Made by a program: the position numbers and the translations under genes. A DNA stretch of 64,000 nucleotides from Paguma larvata (lineage: Eukaryota; Chordata; Mammalia; Carnivora; Viverridae). Numbering within the stretch: position 1 is the stretch's first letter; every line of letters begins with the position of its first letter. The stretch is from positions 85,427,132 to 85,491,131 of the forward strand of contig CM057829.1 of assembly GCA_030068075.1 (NCBI GenBank), written 5' to 3'. The notes beneath the pieces are model-generated. The model had not been told where the DNA came from. It made no database searches and saw only the letters and a program-made list of their open reading frames with translations. Below are positions 55,170-64,000 of this stretch, in pieces.

Positions 55170-56254
55170 GAGTCAAGGGATTTTTTTAATTTTAATTTTT
55201 ATAATTTATTATCAAGTTAACATACAGTATATACACTGTGCTCTTGGTTTTGGGGGTAGATTCCCATGATTCATCGCTTATATACAACACCCAGTGCACA
55301 TCCCAACAAGTGCCCTCCTCAATGCCCAGGACCCATTTTCCCTGCCCCCTAGACCTCCCACCCCCATCGACGCTCAGTTTGTTCTCTGTATTTAAGAGTG
55401 TCTTATGGTTTGCCTCCCTCTCTGTAACTGTTTTTTCCTTCCCTTCCCCCATGGCCTTCTGTTAAGTTTCTCAAATTCCACATATGAGTGAAACATATGA
55501 TATCTTTCTCTGACTGACTTATTTCACTTAGCATAATACCCTCCGGTCCCATCCACATTGTTGTGAATGGCAAGATTTCATTCTTTTTCATTGCCAAATA
55601 GTATTCCATTGTATATAAAAAGCTGCACAGCAAAGGAAACAATCAACAAAATTAAAAGGCAACCAACAGAATGGGAGAAGATATTTTTAAATGACATATC
55701 AGATAAAGGGTTAGTATCTAAAATCTATAAAGAACTTAGCAAACTCAACACCCAAAAAACAAATAATCCAGTGAAGAAACGGGCAGAAGACATGAATACA
55801 CACTTTTCCAAAGAAGACATCCAGAAGGCTAACAGACACATAAAAAGATGCTCAACATCACTCACCATCAGGGAAATACAAATCTAAACCACAGTGAGAT
55901 ACCAACTCTCACACTGGTCAGACTGGCTAAAATTAACAACTCAGGAAACAACCGATGTTGGCAAGGATGGAGAGAAAGGGGAACTCTCTTGCACTGTTGG
56001 TGGGAATGCAAACTGGTACAGCCACTCTGGAAAACAGTGTGGAGGTTCCTCAAAATATTAAAATAGAACTACCCTACAACCCAGCAATAGTGCTAGTATG
56101 AATTTATCTAAAGAATACAGGACTGCTGATTCATAGGGGCACGTGTACCCCAATGCTTATAGCAGTGCTATCAATAATAGCCAAATTACGGAAAGAGCCT
56201 AAATGTCCATCAACTGATGCATGGATAAAGGAGATGCGGTATACAGAGACAAGG
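55170..56254 (-). mobile_element. L1 with twin-priming 5' inversion
   Basis: The 3' part 55179-55617 is minus-strand L1: T-rich tail complement, 'cttggttttgggggtagatt', 'cacatatgagtgaaacatat', 'gtattccattgtatata'. The 5' part 55618-56245 is plus-strand ORF2 C-terminus from 'aaaagctgcacagcaaagg' to 'ataaaggagatgcggtata'. In L1 order the end of the plus piece directly precedes the start of the minus piece, so the junction is a 5' inversion. Flanks 'gagtcaagg' (55170-55178) and 'gagacaagg' (56246-56254) are the target duplication, one mismatch. Confidence 0.93.
55618..56090 (+). pseudogene. L1 ORF2 C-terminal remnant (inverted segment)
   Basis: Codes, in broken frames, for ORF2p C-terminal text: '[20 protein letters not shown]', '[20 protein letters not shown]', '[20 protein letters not shown]', then, after a frame change, a cysteine-region phrase '[20 protein letters not shown]', which is the L1 C-terminal cysteine-rich motif area. 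No start codon; part of the inverted piece. Confidence 0.8.
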
Positions 56255-56640
56255 CTTTTATTTGGGGAAATGATCCCAGAGAATGAGAGGGGGAGGGGAG
56301 CAATAAAACAGAGAAAGGAAAGAATCAATGCGAGGGGAGGTGTTATTGGACTAGCCACTGCAGTGGTGATGGGGCCAGAGCTCTGGGCCAGGAGCCCTTT
56401 GAAGAGCCATGTAGAATGCATCTCAGCCCTGCACACCCAACTGAGAGATGGAAGAAGGGAGCTTTTACCCTCCCTATGCCATAAGGAGTTAACTCCTGGC
56501 CCTTCCAGATTGCATGTGAGAGTGTCAGGAAAGAGAGTCATGCACTGTTGGGGTGATGCCTGCGTGAAGCTGGCTGCAGCACCAGGGGCTGGAGGGACAC
56601 AGAGACCCCGATGTAGTGACCCTCCAAGCCGAGACTCGGC

Positions 56641-58289
56641 TAACAGCAAGCCCAAATCGATTTTAGCTAAAACTCTTTACTTCCCAGAATACCTATTAAC
56701 ATCTCCCTGGACACGTGGGCTATCCACGGAGCACAGTTTGGAACAGAGTAGACGATCTATTCTTAGAGTTAGATATTCCTCTTCAAAGAAATCACACACT
56801 GGGAAAGCCAGGTTGGGTGTGGGAAAGACCAAAGGAAAGATTAGAACATAGAGAATGAAAGGCTGCAGCCAGCTGAAGGGCAGTAATTGTTTTGAATGTG
56901 CTCCCACAGGTATGAGCACAAAGATTTGGCCTCACTGACTGTTCTGTGCCAGCTCTCCTGAAATTCTTTAATGTACATCCAGAGAGTTTTCAAAATAGGG
57001 CTATCATTTTTATGCCATAAAAATCAGACATTTTTCAAATGGATGTTAGATAAAACAGGAAATAGCACTTTCTGCCTGCAAACTGGTAATAGTAAGAGGT
57101 TTTAAGTGAACTTGGCTACAGCTAAAAATTACACAGAGAGAACCCATTTCCTTGTTTAAGACAATTCTGAGCACGTGCGCTCTTGGTCACTGAGACTGCT
57201 GGCAGTAATTTGCACAGACATATTGTGAATAAATGTCTTCTTACTATATTTATTTAGCTGTGACAGCAGACTCAGAGCGATCTTAGCATTTTAAAGGCAA
57301 AACTCCCTAAATATGTTTGGTGTAGGTGTTCCTACAGACATGATACAATTAACATAGAAAAACAGCAGAACAACAAAAACAAAAAAAAAATCTTTACATA
57401 ACTAAATTTCAATTTCTACTTTTACTTAGGAACTCTATATGCTAATATTCCATCGGTAGCTTGCTATTTTAAAAAAAATTACTTTCAAACATCTCTACAT
57501 CACCTCTCATTTTTCTGTCAGTTGAGCAATATTTATTGTTGAAGACGTCCAGAGCCCTGAACCTGATAGCGTATGTCAGCGAGATGTTTATATATTTTAA
57601 CAAGTACAAAGAACTCGGTCTCTCAGAAGGCCTATAACTGAACTATCAAAATGACAAAGTTTCCTGTATTGTAGAATATTTTTTCGTAAGGTTTCAAAAA
57701 CCACATTTATCTTAAGAGTGATTCAAATACTTAGAAAGAATGTTATCATAATTTTCATAATGTAATTGTCCTACTCTTAAATGTTTACTTGTCATTGGAA
57801 AACATGACTTTAAATATTTAGTTTTCCATCTGTTTTAAAATGTGACCACCCACAAAAGCTGTATGTTGCCAGTTTTCCCTACGCTCCGTTTTATCGCCAC
57901 ACTTTTGTTTCTGCTTATAAACCTGGGAGCTTCGCACAAACGTAGTTCAATAGTATGAACCTGCAAAGCAAGATAACTTTAAAACCAGTGTAAAAGTATA
58001 CCAACAACAACAACAACAACAACAACAAAACTGCATAAAGTAACCTTTTTCCAATCGTGTACTGTATTTAAATTCACTCTCAGATATAAGATTTCAATAA
58101 AATCAGTTTATATCAATAGGGGCATCGTTTAAAGGCCTCACCTAAACAGAAGTTTCCCTTAATATAAAAGTTAAAGGTCACAAAACTTAAACTTACACAC
58201 TTGGAATGTATGTCCTTAATACCTCATTTTATTTCTACATTTCATTTACCATATTCCTATTTGTTGTTCAATAAGATAAAACAAATATG
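56641..58289. other. Unique stretch, mostly AT-rich
   Basis: No interspersed repeat recognised. Contains A9 at 57381-57389 and (CAA)n at 58001-58028. Confidence 0.5.
58001..58028 (+). repeat. (CAA)n microsatellite
   Basis: Nine tandem CAA units. Confidence 0.93.
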
Positions 58290-58440
58290 CTAGAATCCTC
58301 CTTCTGAGTCTGAATTATTCTTAACCTGGCAAATCATAAAGCTTCTGTCCCTTAGTTATCTGATCTGTAAAATTAGGATATTGTACTAAGTAACCACTAC
58401 CTTCTTCAAACATTGTAATTAAATGTCATTGTAGCTCTAA
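58290..58440 (+). mobile_element. MIR fragment
   Basis: 'ctgtcccttagttatctgat', 'ctgtaaaattaggatattgt' match the MIR core in sense. Confidence 0.55.
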
Positions 58441-58929
58441 TGAAGACCTTCTTATAGAAGAGATGACTTGAAACGCTTCCCATACATTCCAGGTTAGGAC
58501 AGCAGATTACACTTACAATTTATTTCACTCACTCCTTCCCCAAACTGCATTAAAAGTACTATCACTAAATGTTTAAAGATAAGGAAGCCAGAGACAGGCA
58601 GTGGAGTGAAAAGGGCTGAGTACCGGCCAATCAAGGAACTTGGAATCCACTGAAAGTTGACTGCAGAGCCAACCCTCCTTCCAGTCCTAATCGGCTCTCA
58701 AAGAATCCAGCAGTCTGGCATTCACTGCCCAGGCAGAGAAGTTGACCTTTCCCCACAGGAAATACCAAGAAGATTTTCCAACCAGTGACCTCCTCAGTGT
58801 CAAATTAGAGGTTGGAATGTGAAAGCTCCACCCATGCATCCGGGATCTTTCCCCCCACCCCCTAAATTGTGAGTAGACACTTAAGGATTACCAAAGAGCC
58901 GAGCAAAATCTCTAATGTGGATGCAAGAA
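58441..58929. other. Unassigned stretch
   Basis: No confident repeat. The region just left of 58930 may already be L1M 5' text. Confidence 0.4.
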
Positions 58930-59730
58930 CTCAACAGACAACCTGGTAGTACAACTAGGAAGAAGCAAAACTAGGCAATTGTCACTGATATCCTCAGAGA
59001 GATCAGAGAAGATGCTGCATCCATGAAATAAGACCAGAAAGATATTAAAGAGGGAAGAAAAAAGATGACTTTGGAATTTTAAAATATTCTAGCAGAAATT
59101 TTAAAAAACACTATGGATAGGTTAGAAGATAATTTCAATAAATATTCCAGAGAGTAGAACAAAAAGACAAAAGAATGGAAACTAAAAAGATAACCAAAGC
59201 GCTAATCTTTCCATGAAGAAAGAACAAGAGAAAATGGAAGGCAGGAAATAATTTAAGTTCATGTAATTAAAAAACACAGTTTGCCACATGGAGAGGACCC
59301 ACACTATGAGAAAATAGAGCCATAGTAAGGAATATCAATGTATATTTTCATAATTCCAAATGAAAATAAAAAGGAGACTCCTTAACCTTCTAGGGAGGAA
59401 GAGGAGTGAAAAAGATCACATACAAAAGATGAAGAATCAAGTGGCTTTGAAATTCTCAATAGCCACACCAGCAGCAACAGATCAACACCTTCATAATTTT
59501 GAAAGCAAGTAATTTTCAACCTAGAATGCTATGCAAAATCAAGCTATCTATCATGTATGAAGGTAAAATAACATTTTCAGTACATGCTTGGTATCAAAAC
59601 ACCCATGACTTGAAGAAGTCTCTTAAGGATGTATTTTACTACAATGAGAATGAAAGGCCAAGAGAGAGACACGGAATGCAGTAAACAGGAGATATTATTG
59701 AAGAGAACGGTGAAGGAGGACAGTAAAGGA
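58930..59730 (+). mobile_element. Ancient L1M fragment carrying ORF1 C-terminal half
   Basis: Old L1M in sense: 'ttctagcagaaattttaaaa', 'acactatggataggttagaa', 'tccagagagtagaacaaaaa', 'acaaaagatgaagaatcaag', 'tttcaacctagaatgctatg', 'gaaaggccaagagagagaca'. A 61-codon frame (59499-59684) keeps an ORF1p-like C-terminal phrase, 'FQPRMLCKIKLSIMYEGKIT'. It is the sense counterpart of 31365-32215. Confidence 0.7.
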
Positions 59731-60514
59731 AGACTCAAGGACTTTCACCAGTTGCCATAGTGAGCTACTCAAGAGAAAAACAACAGCTGAAATCCCAAGA
59801 TACCCACTGCTACATTTTGTTAATCGGAGACAGAATGTTATTGATGAGCCTGGCCCAGATTTTTATCCAGACTTATATGAACATGTGCTGATAAAGTTCT
59901 TCCATCTCTCCACTGCCCACCACGTCCTGCTGCAGGGATTAGCTTAAAGCACCCATTTCCTCCTACACAGGTCCTCTTCTTCGACCTACTCTTAAGTGCT
60001 AGAGAAAGGCCATCGTGAGTCTGGAAGCATAAAGTACAGAGCAGTCCTCTCCTGTTGACCATATTCCTGCTGGACACCGTGTAAGGTGCCTCAGTGGTAT
60101 GGGACAGCATGACATGCTGACAGAAATATTTTAGGGTATGTGACCTAATAATTCACTCTACAAATCAGAAAATAAGAATTATTGGTTATATATCACTCTT
60201 CTGAGATTGGTTACTACATACTCATCCCTAAAAAACTAATGTATCCTAGGAGTACTGACAAATCAGGTTTCTAATCTTCCAAGGCTGAGGGCCACTTTCT
60301 AATTAGTTCACCAAGGAAATACACATAGGAGGAGCCCTGTGTCAGCGGCTGGGGCACCAGCTTCCCCTAATGTCTTCTGAGGGTCCCACGTCTTTTCATT
60401 TGAAACCTCATCTACTACCTACTTCATTATTCTGCATCAAAAATATCAAACCACCAAATAACCACCTTGTTGAGATTAGGGAGAGAATGGTGTAGCTCTT
60501 ATTGAGACTGTCAT
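59731..60514. other. Unassigned stretch
   Basis: No repeat or exon recognised. A 90-codon minus frame (59838-60110) has no support. Confidence 0.45.
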
Positions 60515-60653
60515 AAAAATTACTTGATTTAGGTGTGTCTGGATGGCTCAGTTAAGCGTCTGACTCTTGATTTCAACTCAGGTCATGATCTCACAGCTCT
60601 TGAGTTTGAGCATCACATTGGGCTCTGTGCTGACAGTGTGTAGCCTTCTTAGG

Positions 60654-60699
<46 letters not shown>

Positions 60700-60761
60700 C
60701 CCCTTTCTCTCCTGTTCCCCTCCAAAAAATAAAGAAACATTTTTAAAAATCACTTGATTTA
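60515..60761 (+). mobile_element. Older carnivore SINE with 17-bp duplication
   Basis: Body 60532-60744. Flanks 'aaaaattacttgattta' (60515-60531) and 'aaaaatcacttgattta' (60745-60761) differ at one base. A pure (CT)n of about 18 units (60656-60693) makes it a likely variable site. Confidence 0.96.
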
Positions 60762-61172
60762 TATTGAGTGAAAAAGTGCATATTTGGGCCACTAATAGAC
60801 AAGAGAAGTAAAATAAATCTGTGAGGACTTAAGACCATCCGTGTCCTCCAAACCACTGAGGATTAATTAAAGTGCTGTGATTTCTTCATGCTCCTTACGT
60901 CAGTTAACTATCTTGGCAGAAAACCCTTCCTTGGAGGAGTTTAACTTCAGTTAATGGGGGATGAAGCAGAAATTGCAATGGAGGCTTTTGTTTGTGTTTT
61001 GTTCATTTATTTTGCCTTTTGGTCTTAATTTAGTGATGAGAAAATTGAAGTTCTGGAAGAAGCATTGTTTACATTTAAAGAAACAAACATGGAGAAATGG
61101 AAGAAAGCAAATAAAGTGCATAAAAATGTAATAAAGATATTTTAGGAACGTGGGATAATCAGTGGGTTCTAT
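60762..61172. other. Unassigned stretch
   Basis: No repeat or gene recognised. Confidence 0.5.
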
Positions 61173-61410
61173 AAACCAAGTTTAAATTTTTTTAATGTTT
61201 ATTTATTTTTGAGAGAGAGATAGAGTATGAGTGGGGGAGAGGTGGAGAGAGAGAGGGAGACACAGAATGTGAAGCAGGCTCCAGGCTCTGAGCTGTCAGC
61301 ACAGAGCCCGTCCCGGGGCTCAAACTCACAGACCGAGAGATCATGACCTGAGCTGAAGTCGGACACTCAACCGACTGCGCCACCCAGGAGCCCCTAGAAA
61401 CCAAGTTTAA
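61173..61410 (-). mobile_element. Feline-type SINE with exact 13-bp duplication
   Basis: Body 61186-61394. 'aaaccaagtttaa' is identical at 61173-61185 and 61398-61410; the few bases between body and right flank may belong to either. Body close to consensus ('ggctccaggctctgagctgt'). A 111-codon minus frame (61192-61527) is the intrinsic SINE frame extended into flanking DNA. Confidence 0.96.
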
Positions 61411-62126
61411 TGTAAATAAAGAAACTTGAGCCAGGGAGAAATGCCCATTCCTTTGTGGACAGATATAATAGCAAAATTCTGATGACCTGCCTGAAAATAC
61501 TATTTCCAACAACAGCAGCAGCAGCAATTATCATTATTGTTATTACCTAATCACATCCCTCCTTTTATACAATTATAAAATATGTTATTCAGCTTTATAG
61601 TCTGAGTCATGGATGAAACATTCTACTTTTATTCAGAAATACAAAAGCTAGGTGTCTCTGATTTTAAGTGATAGTCACAGGCATTAATCAGCAGATTATG
61701 ATTTAAATAAGGCTAGCAGACATTTCAAATTTCCCTTGACTTCCTTCTTCACTGTATAAACAAAGTTGTTTATATTCAGGAACACAAACACCTGTAAAGA
61801 GAGAAGGTGAAAAAGCCAAGTAACTTCCTAAGAACCCGTGCTCTTGGTTGCCTGGTTTCATTTTATGCTGCCCTTTTACAACCGTGCATGATGTCAGCAG
61901 ACCAAGGGATGAGGTCTTCAGGTAGATTCTGTGAATAAAGTGATAAGGAGCCACTCCTGTAAATATCTGAAGACCATTACAACACGCCCCTCTTAGAACA
62001 TGTTTGGAAAACTAGGTCAGAAAGCCCTGATGGAGGCCATCTTTAGTTCCAATATTAATGCAAACAATGGGGATGGGCTGTAAAACAGATTTGCAAAACT
62101 ACCATCTGCAAAAATCAAAATTAGTT
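61411..62126. other. Unassigned stretch
   Basis: (CAA)(CAG)n at 61506-61526; otherwise no repeat recognised. An 83-codon minus frame (61703-61954) has no support. Confidence 0.5.
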
Positions 62127-62378
62127 GAAAATGACAGAGGGGTGCCTGGGTGGCTCAGTCGGTTGAGCGGCCAACTTCAGCTCAGGTCATTATCTCATAG
62201 TCTGTGAGTTCGAGCCCCATATCGGGCTCTGTGCTGACAGCTCAGAGCCTGGAGCCTGCTTCGGATTCTGTGTCTCCCTCTCTCTCTCTGCCCTTCCCCT
62301 GTACATACTCTCTGTCTCTCAAAAATAAATTTAAAAAAAAGTTAAAAAATTAAAAAAGAAAGAAAGAAAATGACGGAG
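62127..62378 (+). mobile_element. Young feline-type SINE with 13-bp duplication
   Basis: Body 62140-62365, near consensus ('gtgcctgggtggctcagtcg', 'acagctcagagcctggagcc'). Flanks 'gaaaatgacagag' and 'gaaaatgacggag' differ at one base. The tail is a compound A-rich run ending (GAAA)n. Confidence 0.97.
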
Positions 62379-62402
62379 ACTCTATTATTCATATCCCTGG
62401 GG

Positions 62403-62426
62403 ATAAATAAATAAATAAATAAATAA
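62403..62426 (+). repeat. (AAAT)n microsatellite
   Basis: Six AAAT units shortly downstream of the SINE. Confidence 0.9.
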
Positions 62427-63197
62427 AGAGGGAGAAATCGCAAATACATTCCCCTTTTAACTCTCATCTATCAGACCAGACTTCAGTTTTTATTTTAGCC
62501 TTCTGCTCCTCCCTACTCATTCCCCATTTGTCTAAAGAGTGCAGTGATGCCTTTCTCTGAGTAAGAAATATGGACAAAATATTCAGAGATAATTGGAATC
62601 GTATTGGCCATCACCTTATTACATTCTGAGCCTTTCAGCAGGAACGCAGTTCATTTTAAGATCAGACTCTCACATCTCCTTAATGGTTACTCGCTGTTGC
62701 CGTGACTGTTATTCACTTGGAAGCTTAGAGTGGTCAAAATAATAAAGGCATCTGAGAGCCCACTTATACGCAAAATGTCCTAGCACACACAGGTCATCAA
62801 ATGACAACAGACAGTTAGGGTTCCTTTAGGTCACCCAAAAGAAAAAAGTCTAATGATCAAAACAACCTTTTCTTTCCATAATCATTCAAAGCTAAACACC
62901 ATTAGGAATTCAAATAACACATCACTGGAAAGAGGTTGCCTGGCTCCAGCACGTTCTCATTCTGTCCTGTGAATGAATGACTGAATGTCTTCCTGCCAAT
63001 CTTTGAAATCCACTGAGGCCATGTTAAAAACACTTACTCTCAAAGACAGAAAGAAAAAGTTGATCATGGGTGTCTCTATATATCAAGCTCTGGTTTATCC
63101 AGGTATAACTTCTCTTTGACATTTCCCCAGCTTTCAGTGGCAACTTTTCTATGTCCCAGAAATCTTAGAAAAAGCAAAGACATGAACTATGCTTAGT
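62427..63197. other. Unassigned stretch
   Basis: No repeat or gene recognised. Confidence 0.5.
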
Positions 63198-63464
63198 CAA
63201 AGCTGGCTTTCCAGGGGCGCCTGGGTGGCTCAGTCAGTTAAGCGTCCAACTCTGGCTCAGGTCATGATCTCGTGGTTTTGTGAGTTTGAGCCCCGCGTCA
63301 GGCTCTGTGCTGACAGCTCAGAGCCTGGAGCCTGCTTCTGATTCTGTGTCTCCCCCTCTCTCTGCCCTTCCCATGCTCATGCTCTGTCTCTCTCTCTCAA
63401 TAATAAATAAAAAACATTAAAAAACATTAAAAACAGAAAACAAAAAAACAAAGTTGGCTTTCCA
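63198..63464 (+). mobile_element. Young feline-type SINE with 16-bp duplication
   Basis: Body 63214-63448, near consensus from 'ggggcgcctgggtggctcag' onward. Flanks 'caaagctggctttcca' (63198-63213) and 'caaagttggctttcca' (63449-63464) differ at one base. The tail carries a duplicated 'aaaaaacattaa' unit. Confidence 0.97.
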
Positions 63465-63705
63465 AAAACAAATGTAAGAGCTAGAGAATGGCTGCTTCTT
63501 CTGCAGCTCGTTCTGGATGATTATGCATTAGACATCAACATCAACCAGGCATCATCATAACCCAATTCCTCTTGCCTCCTCCTGTGACAAACTCACATTC
63601 TCAATAATAGATCTTGAGTTGGGGGAAGGTTAAGTTAAATTACATAGTTAATTATGCCAATTAATTCCTACTACATTTTACATTGTCACTCACTTATAAA
63701 ATATT

Positions 63706-63945
63706 TGAATTATATATTTTTTAATGTTTTTTTTTATTTTGAGAGAAAGCATGCGCACAAGGGCATGAGCTGGGGAGGGGCAGAGGAAGAGAGAGAGAGA
63801 ATCCCAGGCAGGCTTCACACTGTCAGCACAGAGCCCAATATGGTGCGGGAACTCACGAACTGTGATATCATAACTTGAGCTGAAATCAAGAGTCAGATGC
63901 CCAAACCGCTGAGCCACCCAGGTGCCCCCTGAGTTACATTTTCAA
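63706..63945 (-). mobile_element. Older carnivore SINE
   Basis: Body about 63720-63928: 'gagagaaagcatgcgcacaa', 'gggcatgagctggggagggg', 'gctgaaatcaagagtcagat', 'gctgagccacccaggtgccc'. It is an intact relative of the SINE split at 30259-30845. Flanks 'gaattatatatttt' and 'gagttacatttt' resemble each other only loosely. Confidence 0.93.
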
Positions 63946-64000
63946 AGAAATCACTGTGCTGGATACTATAAGTCTTAATTGGATGTAAACAAGCCAGGAT

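Larger units (their letters stand above)
55130..56640 (-). mobile_element. Ancient ERVL-like LTR on minus strand, split by L1
   Basis: Read on the minus strand: '...cattctctgggatcatttcc' then 'ccaaataaaagccttgtctc' (56246-56300, with the polyadenylation signal), then after the L1 'gactcacagattctgctttt' (55155-55175). This order fits the 3' half of an old LTR with U5 at the left. The 5' boundary is uncertain; the GC-richer block up to about 56640 is assigned to it tentatively. Overlapping 174- and 232-codon frames (56131-56655 minus, 56153-56851 plus) lie across it. Confidence 0.5.

Noticed and set aside
56131..56851. Overlapping 174-codon (minus) and 232-codon (plus) open frames as a gene
   Set aside because: The two longest frames in the window share the same DNA. 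The plus frame starts inside inverted L1 ORF2 text and runs into a presumed LTR. No domain or conserved start. Stop-poor sequence from GC-richer repeat is enough to explain it.
63214..63290. tRNA genes at SINE heads
   Set aside because: The heads resemble tRNA-Lys with A- and B-box-like parts, but each is followed by SINE body and tail. None is a free-standing tRNA.

Overview
This window is non-coding nuclear DNA from a carnivoran mammal, most likely a cat (Felidae or a close feliform). The main evidence is about two dozen copies of the tRNA-Lys-derived carnivore SINE. Many have the feline-type body: a 'CCTGGGTGGCTCAGT' tRNA head, an 'AGCTCAGAGCCTGGAGCC' middle, a CT-rich stretch, and an 'AAATAAATAAACATTAAAA' tail. 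They sit with carnivore-type L1 and with ancient eutherian repeats (MIR, L2, MaLR and ERVL LTRs, hAT-Charlie, Tigger). I found no convincing protein-coding exon, tRNA, rRNA or CpG-island promoter. The longest open frames (up to 232 codons) lie inside repeats or look like chance. The window is therefore an intergenic or deep-intronic segment, and its locus cannot be named from sequence alone.

Layout. 1-15.6 kb: mostly unique AT-rich sequence with scattered SINEs, ancient L1M, L2 and MIR pieces, a long GGAA microsatellite (3.2 kb) and a compact near-perfect inverted repeat (8.40-8.49 kb). 15.6-24.5 kb: a LINE-1 stack. An old L1M fragment was hit by a full-length carnivore L1 (17014-24516) bounded by an exact 18-bp target-site duplication. 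That L1 was itself hit by two SINEs and a short L1, and it has lost the core of its reverse transcriptase. 24.5-34 kb: unique DNA, MIR and L2, a SINE split by an internal L1 fragment, ancient L1M with an AT-rich minisatellite, and an ERVL-like LTR. 34.2-35.1 kb: a solo class-I ERV LTR with tandem U3 repeats. 35-50 kb: a dense SINE field, a MaLR LTR next to a MER5-type hAT element, complementary (AC)n and (GT)n tracts, a Tigger-like element and a SINE nested head-on in another SINE. 50-64 kb: long unique stretches, an L1 with a twin-priming 5' inversion inserted into an old LTR, another old L1M ORF1 fragment, and a final group of young SINEs.

How the parts relate. The window is a layered record of retrotransposition: MIR/L2, then L1M with MaLR/ERVL LTRs and DNA transposons, then carnivore L1, then young feline SINEs mobilised by L1. 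Order can be read from nesting and target-site duplications. Nothing here forms an operon or a multi-gene system. I looked for an undescribed system and did not find one. The features most worth checking are the hairpin at 8401-8493, the rearranged L1/SINE loci at 30269-30834 and 55179-56245, and the nested inverted SINE pair at 44263-44730. Family names come from memory of consensus patterns, not from a database search, so subfamily labels are provisional.
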